This document shows, in pieces, positions 43,983 through 53,492 of a DNA stretch of 64,000 nt. Made by a program: the position numbers and the translations under genes. Origin of the DNA: Clostridiaceae bacterium (GTDB lineage Bacteria > Bacillota > Clostridia > Saccharofermentanales > DTU023); the NCBI GenBank assembly GCA_012841015.1, contig DUVN01000028.1, positions 39,188 through 103,187 of the forward strand. Reading direction: 5' to 3'. The notes under the pieces were generated by a model. The model was not told where the DNA came from, ran no database searches, and saw nothing but the letters and a program-made list of their open reading frames with translations. The number at the start of each line of letters is the position of its first letter. The first letter of the stretch is position 1.

Positions 43983-44926
43983 CGATACGCTATGCCTTTA
44001 TGGGGACGCCAGAGTTTGCGACCGTCATTTTAGATTACCTCGAAATGTCGTCATTGTTGCCTTCACTCATTATCACGCAGCCAGACCGCCCACGTGGGAG
44101 AGGGCACAAGTTGACACCGCCCCCCGTTGCCTTGTGGGCGAAAGAGCGCGACATTCCGCTGATGCAGCCATCTAACTGCCGCGATAAGGCGTTATATATT
44201 ACTCTCTTAAAGCTACGTCCTGAAGTGATCGTGACGGCATCGTTCGGTCAATATCTTCCAGAGACGATCTTGACACTTCCTGAGAAGGGATGTCTCAACG
44301 TCCACGCATCGCTGTTGCCGAAGTATCGAGGTGCTTCGCCTATTCAGTCTGCCATCATGGCGGGTGAGAAGGAGACAGGAGTCACGTTGATGTTAATGGA
44401 CAAAGGGATCGATACGGGACCAGTTCTCGCACAGGCAAAGTACTTGCTCGACGATGAAATAAACGCTGGCGAGCTTCATTGTGCACTTGCTAATCTCGGC
44501 GGGGAGCTGATTGCGTGTGAATTACCGCGTTATTTATCTGGTGAGCTTGAAGCTATCGATCAGGATGAATCGATGGCAACGGAGACGAAGAGACTTAGAA
44601 AACGTGACGGTTGCATCGATTTTCAGAGGAGCGCGCGTGACGTGCACAACCATATCCGCGCCGTCTCACCGTGGCCGGGAGCCTATACTTTTCTTGACGG
44701 TAAGCGTTATAAACTATTACGTGCACGTGTACACGATTGTGGCGATTTTCCATGTGGTGATCCAGGGGAGATCGTCGTGAAAGGTAATCGCATGTTTATC
44801 TCCTGTGTCGGTGGCGTCATTGAACTCCTGGATATTCAACCGCAATCAGGTGTGAAGATGTGCGTCCGTGAGTGTGCGCATAATTTTAAGTGCGGCACGA
44901 TTTTTAGAAATACAGAAGAGCCATAA
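43979..44926 (+). CDS. fmt: Methionyl-tRNA formyltransferase
   Basis: Formylates initiator Met-tRNA using 10-formyltetrahydrofolate. YAFMGTPEFA starts the domain. The active-site region LNVHASLLPKYRGASPIQSAI contains the conserved N-H pair, and MDKGIDTGPVL the aspartate region. The C-terminal OB-like domain completes 315 residues, the usual length. Coupled to def by a 4-base overlap and followed after 20 bases by the zinc metallopeptidase gene. Confidence 0.96.
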   Translation: MTIRYAFMGTPEFATVILDYLEMSSLLPSLIITQPDRPRGRGHKLTPPPVALWAKERDIPLMQPSNCRDKALYITLLKLRPEVIVTASFGQYLPETILTLPEKGCLNVHASLLPKYRGASPIQSAIMAGEKETGVTLMLMDKGIDTGPVLAQAKYLLDDEINAGELHCALANLGGELIACELPRYLSGELEAIDQDESMATETKRLRKRDGCIDFQRSARDVHNHIRAVSPWPGAYTFLDGKRYKLLRARVHDCGDFPCGDPGEIVVKGNRMFISCVGGVIELLDIQPQSGVKMCVRECAHNFKCGTIFRNTEEP

Positions 44927-44946
44927 AGTAGAAATGAGGTTATGAG

Positions 44947-45633
44947 ATGAGATGGCAGTTTTGGTGTTTTAGCATCGGAATGGTGTTGAGTCTGTTTGCG
45001 CAAATTAGAGTTCGATCAAGTTTTAATAAATACGGCAGAATTGCTGCACGTTCAGGGTACACAGGAGCTCAAGCTGCACGACGCGCTCTTGATGAGAATG
45101 GCTTATGGAATGTTAGGATCGAGCGGGTGAGAGGTGCCCTGACTGATCACTACAGCCCAAGGGAAAAAGTTCTCAGACTTTCAGATGCGACGCATGACGA
45201 ATACTCCGTAGCGGCGATCGGTGTTGCGCTCCACGAAGTTGGTCATGCCCTACAGGATAAAGAGGGGTATATCGCGAATAAAATACGCTCATCGTTGCTG
45301 CTGCCCGCTAATATCGGCTCGCAGTTCGGACCCATACTCGCGATGATTGGGCTTATGACGGAGTCGGCGCTCGGTGATACATTGTTGACTGTTGGGATTG
45401 CCTTTTTTGCCGCATCTGTCCTTTTTTATCTCGTCACGCTGCCGGTGGAATTTAATGCAAGTCACCGCGCGATGACGCTCGTCTCTCAGACGGGTGTTCT
45501 CTCAGGCGACGAGACAAAAGGTGCGCGCAGAGTTCTCACTGCTGCAGCACTGACGTATGTTGCGTCAGCCCTGACCGCAATTCTTTATCTTCTCCGCTTC
45601 ATTTTGCTGGCGAACTCACGCCGTAGAGACTGA
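44947..45633 (+). CDS. YugP-like zinc metallopeptidase membrane protein
   Basis: A 228-residue membrane protein matching the YugP/zinc metallopeptidase family found between fmt and rsmB in many Clostridia. HEVGHALQ near residue 97 is the zinc-binding active site, and LPVEFNASHRAM near 160 is a conserved family segment. Helices lie at the N-terminus, around residues 115-160 and at the C-terminus. The substrate is unknown; membrane protein quality control is a reasonable guess. The start has GAGG about 6-10 bases upstream. Confidence 0.87.
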   Translation: MRWQFWCFSIGMVLSLFAQIRVRSSFNKYGRIAARSGYTGAQAARRALDENGLWNVRIERVRGALTDHYSPREKVLRLSDATHDEYSVAAIGVALHEVGHALQDKEGYIANKIRSSLLLPANIGSQFGPILAMIGLMTESALGDTLLTVGIAFFAASVLFYLVTLPVEFNASHRAMTLVSQTGVLSGDETKGARRVLTAAALTYVASALTAILYLLRFILLANSRRRD

Positions 45634-45654
45634 TTCTTTGGGAGGATCGAGCGA

Positions 45655-47028
45655 TTGAGTCGTAAGAGGCGGAAGGTTGATGCTGCACGTATAGCAGCTG
45701 CGAAAGTAATCCGCGCTGTCACATTTGACAACGCTTTTTCGAACGAAAGTGCTGCCTTCCATTTAGCGTCGCCAGAGCTCGATGCGCGTGACAAGTCGTT
45801 TGCTTCAGCGATCATTTACGGGACGCTCTCCTATTTACCGACGATTGATTATTTCATCGCGAAGGCGTCGTCGCGACCATTGGAAGCACTCGAGCCATCG
45901 GTGTTGACGGCGCTCAGGATGGGAGTTTGGCAGCTCTTTTTTTCTTATCATGTACCTTCGAGGGCAGCCGTCGATGAAAGCGTCAATGTAGCACGTTTCT
46001 TCTCAGGTGAGAGGGCGACAGGTTTTGTAAATGCGGTCCTGCGCAAATTAACGCGTCAGAAGCCAGAATTGCCGAAGGGAGAGCAGCAGGCGCTCGAATT
46101 AGGACTTTCACGCGAACTTTTTACAATGTTAGCCCATTGGTATGGGGAGGAGGACGCTATCGCGATCGGGCGGCACAGTCTGACATCTCCAGATTACATG
46201 TCGATACGGATGAACGCGATGAAGGCCGATCTGTTCGAACGATGGACCTCCAGTGAAGAAGCAAAAACACTTCAATTGAGACAACTTCCTTGGCCTGACT
46301 GCGCGTATGGTGTGGAACCGAGCGGTACCGACGTGACACAGTCGCAGGCATACCGAGATGGATTATTCTCCCTTCAGTCGCAGTCAGCGATGCTCGTCGG
46401 TTTATTTTCCCGCGTTTTGCCCGATGATCGCGTGTTGGATTTGTGTGCAGCACCAGGCGGTAAACTCATGCATATTGCAGAATTAAAAGGTAACGTCCGC
46501 GATCTTGTCGCCTGTGACCAATCTGAGGAACGGCTACTATCACTTACTGCGATGGCAGAGCGTCTTGGCTTTGGCGACATCGAACAGCATTGCCTAGATG
46601 CGACGTTGCACCATGATCTTTTCAACGATGCATTCGATATCGTCCTCTGTGATGTACCGTGTACAGGGCTTGGGCTGCTTCAAAAACGTCCAGAAATACG
46701 ATCACGCGTGACGGCGCAAGTAGCAGAGCGCCTTCTACCAATTCAACGTTCGATACTGGCGAATGGTTCTAGGGCTGTTGTCGTGGGAGGTTTACTCATC
46801 TATTCAACATGCACGATCAATCCGGACGAAAATGAAGAACAAGTGAAAGCGTTTCTCGCTTCGAAAGACGGTGAGGCATTTGAGCTTATACACTTCAATT
46901 TGGCATCTTCTGTATTTCATGGCGACGATACCGCGCTTCAATCGCGATTACCGGGGACGCTTCTTTTGTTGCCACACCTGTGCCGTTCGGACGGGTTTTT
47001 CATTGCGCTCATGAGGCGTATGCGTTGA
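45655..47028 (+). CDS. rsmB: 16S rRNA (cytosine-967-C5) methyltransferase
   Basis: Methylates C967 of 16S rRNA. Residues 1 to about 140 form the NusB-like RNA-binding domain (SFASAIIYGTLSYLPTIDYFI). The SAM-dependent domain has LDLCAAPGGKLMHIAEL, CDVPCTGLGLLQKRPEIR and YSTCTINPDENEEQV, the last with the catalytic cysteine near residue 386. It starts at TTG behind GGGAGG with 9-base spacing. rlmN, which often comes next, is absent. 270 bases without a clear gene separate it from stp. Confidence 0.94.
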   Translation: MSRKRRKVDAARIAAAKVIRAVTFDNAFSNESAAFHLASPELDARDKSFASAIIYGTLSYLPTIDYFIAKASSRPLEALEPSVLTALRMGVWQLFFSYHVPSRAAVDESVNVARFFSGERATGFVNAVLRKLTRQKPELPKGEQQALELGLSRELFTMLAHWYGEEDAIAIGRHSLTSPDYMSIRMNAMKADLFERWTSSEEAKTLQLRQLPWPDCAYGVEPSGTDVTQSQAYRDGLFSLQSQSAMLVGLFSRVLPDDRVLDLCAAPGGKLMHIAELKGNVRDLVACDQSEERLLSLTAMAERLGFGDIEQHCLDATLHHDLFNDAFDIVLCDVPCTGLGLLQKRPEIRSRVTAQVAERLLPIQRSILANGSRAVVVGGLLIYSTCTINPDENEEQVKAFLASKDGEAFELIHFNLASSVFHGDDTALQSRLPGTLLLLPHLCRSDGFFIALMRRMR

Positions 47029-47079
47029 CTTAGGAGCAGCTCTGGCAATGATTCTCTTAAGCGTTACCAAAGGCACTTG

Positions 47080-47108
47080 TTGCGGGACTTTTGGCAAACT
47101 GATACAAT
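47080..47108 (+). promoter_or_regulatory. Promoter for the stp-prkC-rpe-thiN operon
   Basis: TTGCGG, 17 bases and TACAAT, the latter with an upstream TG (TGATACAAT), form a good sigma-A promoter. It leaves a leader of about 190 bases before stp. Confidence 0.55.
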
Positions 47109-47298
47109 CTATCAATAAAGCAAATACATGTTTAGGCTGTTTTCTCATTATCCCGTCACTCTGTGTATCGTTCATGCGTCTTCATGGGGGAACACGGATA
47201 GTTTGGAGAAGAACGGGGGTTTGCGGTGTCAGCATGTTTGAGATTTCTCAACTTGCGTTTCCGCGACGCGTGTAAGTGATGAAGGAAGCGCAAAGGAT

Positions 47299-48048
47299 AT
47301 GACAGGTGAGCAAATCACATATTCAGGGATGACGCATATAGGTCTCGTGCGCGAAAAGAATGAAGATTCTTACGCTATCGATGTCCAAAACGATCATTGT
47401 CCACAGATGTTTATCGTCTGTGACGGACTTGGCGGCCACAAGAATGGAGAGCTTGCGAGCAGAACGGCTGTCGAGTATGCGACGGCACACTTGCGCGCTG
47501 CGCTACCCTCAGAAAACGATCCGTACAAAGTTCGCTCTATCCTTGAGGATGTTATGCAAAAAACGAATGTACGCGTTTACTTGACTTCTCTGGAGAGTGA
47601 AGAAAATTTTGGAATGGGTACGACGATGACCATGATGGTGATCTATGAGAGAAGTTGTTATGTGGCGCATATCGGTGACAGCCGCTGTTATCTGCTTCGT
47701 GACAACAAGCTTGAACTGCTGACCGAAGATGACACGTATGTCCATGAAATGGTCGTATCCGGTACCATTACGGAGAACGAGAGTGTATCACATCCGCGAC
47801 GCCATATCCTAACACAGGCGTTAGGTTTTCCAGAGTATGTCAGGCCAGATATCACGCATGTCGATCTGTTGCAGAATGACCGCTTTTTGCTGTCGAGTGA
47901 CGGATTGCACGGATATGTGGCATTTGAAAAAATACAGGCGACGATGCGTCACGCGAACGATCCAGAGAGCGTAGCATCGTCATTAATTGAGCAAACACTG
48001 GAGGCAGGAGCTCCTGACAACGTTACCGTTGTTGTCGTTTTTGCCTGA
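47299..48048 (+). CDS. stp: PP2C-family serine/threonine phosphatase (PrkC partner)
   Basis: A 249-residue PPM/PP2C phosphatase that reverses PrkC phosphorylation. Metal-binding motifs are visible: GLVREKNEDSYAID, VCDGLGGHKNGELAS, VAHIGDSRCYLL and near the end GAPDNVTVVVV. A cytoplasmic manganese enzyme. The kinase gene begins 12 bases later, so the two are made together. It is the first gene of its operon according to the promoter at 47080. Confidence 0.95.
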   Translation: MTGEQITYSGMTHIGLVREKNEDSYAIDVQNDHCPQMFIVCDGLGGHKNGELASRTAVEYATAHLRAALPSENDPYKVRSILEDVMQKTNVRVYLTSLESEENFGMGTTMTMMVIYERSCYVAHIGDSRCYLLRDNKLELLTEDDTYVHEMVVSGTITENESVSHPRRHILTQALGFPEYVRPDITHVDLLQNDRFLLSSDGLHGYVAFEKIQATMRHANDPESVASSLIEQTLEAGAPDNVTVVVVFA

Positions 48049-48060
48049 CGGGAGGTTTGA

Positions 48061-50229
48061 ATGATTACAATGCAGCCATTTGCCGCCGGGACAATCGTCG
48101 CGGAGAGATACTGCGTTGTCCGTACGCTAGGGCAGGGCGGAATGGCGACCGTTTATCTCGCAGATGATTTAGCAACTCGTGAAAGGGTTGCCGTAAAAGT
48201 TATGCACGCAGATTTGGCGAATGATCCTGAGTTTGTCCGTCGCTTCGCGACTGAGGCGCGTGCGGCGGCTAGTCTCGACCATCCTAACATTGTCCGCGTT
48301 CTAGATTACGGTTCGCATAACGGTGTGCGCTATATTGTCCAAGAGTATATCGAAGGAAACACGCTAAAAGAGATTATTCGTCGTTATGGGGCGATCGATT
48401 ACCGCCTTGCGACGCCGCTTTTGATCCAAGTTGGTCTCGCTTTGGAGCATGCGCATAATCGCGAGGTGATTCACCGCGATATTAAACCGCAGAACATCTT
48501 GATTACGCCTGATATGGTTGCGAAGGTGACAGACTTTGGAATTGCTCGGGCATCCAGCACCAATACGATTACACTGACCGGTGGTGTTGTGATGGGATCC
48601 GTCCATTACTTTTCGCCAGAACAGGCTCGCGGTGGGCAAGTGACGGCGCGCTCAGACCTTTATTCGCTCGGTATCTTGTATTATGAGATGTTGACTGGTG
48701 TGTTGCCGTTTGATGGTGAGTCGTCTGTTGCCGTTGCAATCAAACACTTGCAGGAGGTGCCTCCGGCACCTTCGACGATTATTTCGTCACTCCCACCTGC
48801 ACTCGACAGGATCATCAACCGTGCTATCCAGAAAAACCCTGATGCACGTTACCAGACAGCGCGCGAACTTGTCGACGAGCTCGATGCTTTTATGGTTGAT
48901 CCACAAGGCGTGTACGGCGTCATTCCGAGGTCTGCTGCTGTCTGGGAAGATGCCTCGACATCAGCCATTGGTGTACAGAATGCCGAGTCGAATTTTCGGA
49001 GGATGCAAGAGATCGAGCGGACATACAGTAGGCGACGTTCGTCACGATTTCGCGAGACGGCGATCGCGGTGACAGTCGTGACGATTGCCATCGCTTTACT
49101 CGCCATATTGACCATCTACCTTGTTAAGCGTTTCTCTCCACCTGAACCTGTTGATTCCGATCAGAAAGAGATCGTTCTGCCAAATTTTCAAGGGAGTTCG
49201 ATGAGTGACATTGTCAGTCAGCTCGAATCGCTTGAAGAAGCGGGTATGAAGATCGAAAAAAAGTTTGAAGTGAGTGAGACAGTACTGCCCGATATCGTTC
49301 TGAGACAGGATCCAGAGTCTGACGGCAATGTAAGGATCAAACCTAAAGGCCTCACGTTAACACTCTACATTTCAATCGGCAAAGACTCTGAACGTGTTCC
49401 CGATGTCGTTGGGCAGACATCAAGCCTTGCTGATATCACATTGCGATCACAAGGTTTTGTTGTGAAGTTTACGACAGAACCGTCTGATACTGTCCCTAAG
49501 GGTCAAGTGATCAGGACGAACCCTGAATCGGGTGAGCTCGTCCCTTACGGAGCCACGATCGAGCTTGTGTATAGCGCGGGACCATCACAAGTACTCGTGC
49601 CGAAAATAACGGGATTGAGATATGATGTTGCGATTGAGGTGCTGACGGAAAATTCGCTGCTCGTTGGCGGTGAGTCTTCTATTTCCGGCAAGGCTCCTCC
49701 GGCTAATGACAAATGGATTATTAAGCAATCACCGAGTCCCAATACGACAGTTTCTCATAATACACTGGTAACGATTGTCGTCGGGACGGCACAGGAATTG
49801 TACAACTTTCTACATCCGACAACCACACCGAAAGCTAATCAGACGATGCCGCTTGTAGAGGGATCGACCTTTGCCGTCGCAAAAGAAAAACTATCGAAAC
49901 TTGGTGTGGCGACGATTCGTATGAAGCGTTGGAGTGAATCGACGACGACGTTGAACCCGCGAAATGACTCCGACGCCAGTAAGATATTCATAATTTTGCA
50001 ATCGCCTGCACCTGGTGTGACTTTTAAACCTGCAGATGGTGTTGATCTCATTTACGGATCGGAGGAGGACTACCATAATTACGTCGATCCGCCGCCACCT
50101 CCGACTGATCCTCCGACGCCGCCGTCGACAACTTCGCCTCCAACAACGACGACAACGACGACAACGACAAGCTCTCAAACAGATCCACCACCGCCGCCGA
50201 CAACGACTCCTCAGCCTGAGGAGGAATAG
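48061..50229 (+). CDS. prkC: PASTA-domain serine/threonine kinase with Thr/Pro-rich outer tail
   Basis: A membrane kinase sensing peptidoglycan fragments or lipid II. The kinase domain (about residues 14-275) has the glycine loop GQGGMATVYLA, VAVKVMHAD, HRDIKPQN and TDFGIARAS. A membrane helix lies about 333-355. Four PASTA-like repeats follow (about 369-442, 444-508, 511-578, 596-670), the last divergent. The final 50 residues are proline and threonine repeats (PPPPPTDPP, TTTTTTTTT), unlike typical PrkC and similar to the L,D-transpeptidase tails. GGGAGG precedes the ATG. Likely substrates are cell division and wall proteins. Confidence 0.95.
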   Translation: MITMQPFAAGTIVAERYCVVRTLGQGGMATVYLADDLATRERVAVKVMHADLANDPEFVRRFATEARAAASLDHPNIVRVLDYGSHNGVRYIVQEYIEGNTLKEIIRRYGAIDYRLATPLLIQVGLALEHAHNREVIHRDIKPQNILITPDMVAKVTDFGIARASSTNTITLTGGVVMGSVHYFSPEQARGGQVTARSDLYSLGILYYEMLTGVLPFDGESSVAVAIKHLQEVPPAPSTIISSLPPALDRIINRAIQKNPDARYQTARELVDELDAFMVDPQGVYGVIPRSAAVWEDASTSAIGVQNAESNFRRMQEIERTYSRRRSSRFRETAIAVTVVTIAIALLAILTIYLVKRFSPPEPVDSDQKEIVLPNFQGSSMSDIVSQLESLEEAGMKIEKKFEVSETVLPDIVLRQDPESDGNVRIKPKGLTLTLYISIGKDSERVPDVVGQTSSLADITLRSQGFVVKFTTEPSDTVPKGQVIRTNPESGELVPYGATIELVYSAGPSQVLVPKITGLRYDVAIEVLTENSLLVGGESSISGKAPPANDKWIIKQSPSPNTTVSHNTLVTIVVGTAQELYNFLHPTTTPKANQTMPLVEGSTFAVAKEKLSKLGVATIRMKRWSESTTTLNPRNDSDASKIFIILQSPAPGVTFKPADGVDLIYGSEEDYHNYVDPPPPPTDPPTPPSTTSPPTTTTTTTTTSSQTDPPPPPTTTPQPEEE
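50085..50220 (+). repeat. CCG/ACG/ACA-rich tract (Pro/Thr tail of PrkC)
   Basis: Low-complexity codons encode the Pro/Thr extracellular tail. The threonine codon mixture is like that of the L,D-transpeptidase tails. Confidence 0.6.
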
Positions 50230-50263
50230 GGTGAACACGTCCTAACCTGAAGGGAATCATTTG

Positions 50264-50986
50264 ATGGTATTTGAACAAAAGATAACTGATCGTAAGGATG
50301 TCTTTAGGGATCACACACGTGTGCTCCTGTGTCCTTCAATTCTCTCGTCTGATCTTGCCAACCTCGCATCGGATGTCAATCGGCTAGGCGACAGTATCGA
50401 TATGATCCACTGCGATGTCATGGATGGACACTTTGTGCCTAATTTGACATTCGGTCCGCCCGTTCTGAAAGCTCTCTCGAATTGGACTGCGAAACAACTC
50501 GATGTGCACTTGATGGTGACGAACCCCGATTCGCTGTTGAAGTCGTATGCTGATGCAGGTGCGTCGACGCTCGTCGTGCACCAAGAAGTTCTCTATCATG
50601 CCCAGAGAACGCTGACCGAGATTCGTACGCTCGGATGTTACGCCGGCATATCACTGAATCCGGGTACACCTGTCGAGACGCTTCAATGGTTACTCCCCGA
50701 TCTTGACATGATCCTTTTAATGTCGGTCAACCCAGGCTTTGGCGGTCAATCCTTTATCCCGCAAATAATTGATAAGATAAAGAAGACGCGGGCGATGATC
50801 GACGCTTCCGGGTTTCCCATTCGTCTTCAAGTTGATGGAGGCGTAACGCTTAGCAATGTTGCAGAAATCGTCCGGGCCGGTGCTGATATGATTGTCGCCG
50901 GGTCGGCCATTTTTGGACAGGATTCGCCAAAGGAAGCGGCTGAATCACTTCGTCGTGCGATCTGGCTCGCCAAGGCGAAATTATAG
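50264..50986 (+). CDS. rpe: Ribulose-phosphate 3-epimerase
   Basis: Interconverts ribulose-5-phosphate and xylulose-5-phosphate. The TIM-barrel motifs are CPSILSSDLANL, IHCDVMDGHFVPNLTFGPPV, MSVNPGFGGQSFIP and QVDGGV. The metal ligands H, D, H, D lie in these stretches. With the ATG at 50264 it has 240 residues, including an N-terminal extension of about 18. AGGGA is 8 bases upstream. In many relatives rsgA lies between prkC and rpe. It is absent here. Confidence 0.95.
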   Translation: MVFEQKITDRKDVFRDHTRVLLCPSILSSDLANLASDVNRLGDSIDMIHCDVMDGHFVPNLTFGPPVLKALSNWTAKQLDVHLMVTNPDSLLKSYADAGASTLVVHQEVLYHAQRTLTEIRTLGCYAGISLNPGTPVETLQWLLPDLDMILLMSVNPGFGGQSFIPQIIDKIKKTRAMIDASGFPIRLQVDGGVTLSNVAEIVRAGADMIVAGSAIFGQDSPKEAAESLRRAIWLAKAKL

Positions 50987-50989
50987 GGC

Positions 50990-51757
50990 ATGAGTATTGT
51001 TTCTTTTGATGCTGTTGTCGCATTGGCTGGACGACAAGCTTCCGAGGATATCTTTACTTCACTTTTGCTCTCGCAGGCAACGTTGATTGTCGCAGCAGAT
51101 GGTGGTGCAGATTGTGTCATCCGTCTAGGTTATGTTCCTAATCTTGTAGTCGGCGATTTTGATTCGATAGAAGGTGGTCGCAAGCGATTGCTGCATGAAT
51201 CGACGAAGAAGATGGTCTTTTCAGCTGACAAAAGTCACACAGACGGTGAGCTCGCCTTGGCTGTTGCCGTTCTTCGTTCGCTTGGAAAGAAAATCCCTGA
51301 GGAAGAGTTTGCTCTTTACGCAGAGTTTAAAGCATGTGGTGACTTGACGGGAATGTCGTTGCTTTTTTTGAACTGTTTTGGTTCCCGCCAAGACCATACG
51401 CTTGCAAATATTGCGTTAGCCGTTTTGGCAGCACGACGCGGTGCCAATGTTTTTATGACGGATGGGATGACGCTCGGTCGTGTCATCGTCGGTCCGAGAA
51501 CACTCATACCTGTCTTTCATCGCGACTATTTTGTGAGAGCAGGGAGTAGGCGCTTTCTCTTCTCGGCACAGCCTCTTGATGATAGAGTCTCGGGTCTGAC
51601 GATTAAAGGCCTTCGCTGGGAGCTGGTCGACGTCTCTTTACCGTTAACGCGCGCTCTCGCCTTGAGTAATTACGCACATACAAACCATCCTGACAACGTA
51701 CGGATCGATTGTCGGCAGGGAACGCTTGCGCTTTTTACATTTCCCGAGACGTTATAA
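50990..51757 (+). CDS. thiN: Thiamine diphosphokinase
   Basis: Transfers pyrophosphate from ATP to thiamine, giving the cofactor thiamine diphosphate. The N-terminal domain has VAADGGADCVIRLGYVPNLV and VGDFDSI, and the middle has FSADKSHTDGELAL, the substrate-binding aspartates of the TPK family. About 30 residues are inserted near residue 100 (EEFALYAEFKACGD). The C-terminal beta domain contains GLTIKGLRW. The gene starts 3 bases after rpe and ends 16 bases from the convergent tyrS end. Confidence 0.92.
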   Translation: MSIVSFDAVVALAGRQASEDIFTSLLLSQATLIVAADGGADCVIRLGYVPNLVVGDFDSIEGGRKRLLHESTKKMVFSADKSHTDGELALAVAVLRSLGKKIPEEEFALYAEFKACGDLTGMSLLFLNCFGSRQDHTLANIALAVLAARRGANVFMTDGMTLGRVIVGPRTLIPVFHRDYFVRAGSRRFLFSAQPLDDRVSGLTIKGLRWELVDVSLPLTRALALSNYAHTNHPDNVRIDCRQGTLALFTFPETL

Positions 51758-51773
51758 TGACAGTTTCAATACG

Positions 51774-53000
51774 TTAATCGATCACGAGCTTGATGTGGCG
51801 CTTTTTACCTAGGCGGATGATCAGTTGTCCATCGATAAACGCCTCTTCATCGAGTGTGGCGAATAATTCGCGAACGTTCTCGTCATCCACGTAGAATCCG
51901 CCTTGACCGATCAGGCGGCGCGCTTCACTTTTTGAAGAAGTAAGCTTGTATTTTGCCAAGATATCGATAAATGTCGAACCGAGATCTTCACGTGTAATTT
52001 TTTCCGTTGGAATCGACGCATTGTCGCCACCTGCACCGAAGACGGAACGTGCTGCCTGCGCCGCTTGTTCTGCCTTTTCACGTCCGTGGACAATCGTTGT
52101 CACCTCAAGAGCGAGGCGTTCTTTTGCAATATTGATGTCGGAACCTGAGAGCTTATCGTATGTTTCTATTTCTTCCAAAGGGAGCATCGTTAAAAGACGC
52201 ATCGTTCGCGTAACGACTTCGTCTTCGATATTTCTCCAGTACTGGTAGAAGTCGTAAACAGAACACTTATCCTCATCGAGCCAGAGAGCACCGCGCGCTG
52301 TCTTACCCATTTTTTCTCCCGAAGCTGTTGTGAGCAGTTGAAATGTCATACCGTACGCCGGTTCACAATCTTTACGGCGAATCAATTCAGCGCCTGCGAT
52401 GATGTTAGACCACTGATCATCGCCCCCCGCCTGAAGGCGACAGCCATATGTACGGAAGAGCGTCAGGAAATCGTATGCCTGAAGCATCATGTAGTTAAAT
52501 TCGAGGAATGTCAGTCCGCTGTCGAGCCTTTGCTTGTAACAGTCGGCACTGAGCATCCTATTGACGGTAAAGTGCGGTCCGACCTCGCGAATGAATTCGA
52601 TGTAGTTCATAGGGACGAGCCAATCGGCATTATTGGCGAAGATGATCTTGCCCTCACTGATATCGAGGATGCGTTTCATCTGTTTGGCAAAACAATCGAC
52701 ATTGTACTCGATTACCTCAGGAGACATAATGGAACGCATATCAGTGCGTCCTGACGGGTCACCGATGTATCCTGTGCCACCACCCATAAGTGCAATCGGG
52801 ATAATTCCAGCATCTTGCATGTATCTCATAACCATCAGTTGGAGCAAGTGACCGGCGTGGAGGCTATCTGCCGTAGGGTCGAAGCCGATATAGAAAGTTG
52901 CACCTTTCTCCGAGAGATATTCGCGCACCTCCTCTTCATGAGTGACTTGGGCGACATAACCGCGCTCGACGAGTGTGTCAAATATATTCTTCTTCATCAT
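51774..53000 (-). CDS. tyrS: Tyrosyl-tRNA synthetase
   Basis: A class I synthetase charging tRNA-Tyr. GFDPTADSLHAGHLLQLMVM contains the HIGH-type motif (LHAGHL), and EKMGKTARGALWLDED contains the KMSKS-type motif. A C-terminal S4 RNA-binding domain ends the protein (SEARRLIGQGGFYV). I chose the second methionine-pair ATG at 53000 (408 residues) because AAGGAG is 7 bases before it. The ATG at 53006 touches the Shine-Dalgarno. No T-box motif was recognised upstream. The gene is convergent with thiN. Confidence 0.96.
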   Translation of the reverse strand: MMKKNIFDTLVERGYVAQVTHEEEVREYLSEKGATFYIGFDPTADSLHAGHLLQLMVMRYMQDAGIIPIALMGGGTGYIGDPSGRTDMRSIMSPEVIEYNVDCFAKQMKRILDISEGKIIFANNADWLVPMNYIEFIREVGPHFTVNRMLSADCYKQRLDSGLTFLEFNYMMLQAYDFLTLFRTYGCRLQAGGDDQWSNIIAGAELIRRKDCEPAYGMTFQLLTTASGEKMGKTARGALWLDEDKCSVYDFYQYWRNIEDEVVTRTMRLLTMLPLEEIETYDKLSGSDINIAKERLALEVTTIVHGREKAEQAAQAARSVFGAGGDNASIPTEKITREDLGSTFIDILAKYKLTSSKSEARRLIGQGGFYVDDENVRELFATLDEEAFIDGQLIIRLGKKRHIKLVID

Positions 53001-53338
53001 GTGCATGCTCCTTTAAAATCGTCTTGCCTTACTCACTTTACCACATGCGGGACATCGAGAGATCGACCCACGCATATCGATCAGATAAATCATCGTTTCT
53101 GTCATAACGTACGAATGCTCATTAAGCTCGGATATGCCCTCGACTCTTTGCGTAGAAGTAGCCTGAAACAGACTAGATGATCACTTCCACTATTGTCCAT
53201 TAACAGCGTGGGGATGAGAGCAGTCAGAAAAAAAGAAAAATATTCCTAAATTTTCGTCCCGAAATATATTTGACATTGAGATTAAGAAGACTTAAAATGC
53301 TTTTGAAGAAAAATAGTACATAATATTGAACGTTTGGC

Positions 53339-53367
53339 TTGAACAACGCAATAATCAGTGCTACACT
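53339..53367 (+). promoter_or_regulatory. Promoter of the small surface protein gene
   Basis: TTGAAC, 17 bases and TACACT with an upstream TG (TGCTACACT) make a convincing extended sigma-A promoter. Transcription would begin near 53374, leaving a leader of about 390 bases. Confidence 0.55.
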
Positions 53368-53468
53368 AACCTTAGATGTTAGTTATATGTAAAACGCGCG
53401 TGAGGTGTGGGTCCACGTAGGAGAACGTGTCTTATATCGAAGTGCGTTTCGCACCGTTTAGGAGAGGA

Positions 53469-53492
53469 ATGCATATTAATGCAGGATATTGA
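53469..53492 (+). CDS. Possible seven-codon leader peptide
   Basis: AGGAGAGG immediately precedes an ATG that opens a seven-codon frame (MHINAGY, then TGA) within the long leader. The Shine-Dalgarno is good but very close to the ATG. It may be a regulatory short frame or chance. Confidence 0.2.
   Translation: MHINAGY

Noticed and set aside
47048-47275. 75-residue plus-strand ORF between rsmB and stp
   Set aside because: It overlaps the promoter at 47080-47108, has an unprotein-like composition and no Shine-Dalgarno. I considered a fragment of rlmN and saw no matching motif.
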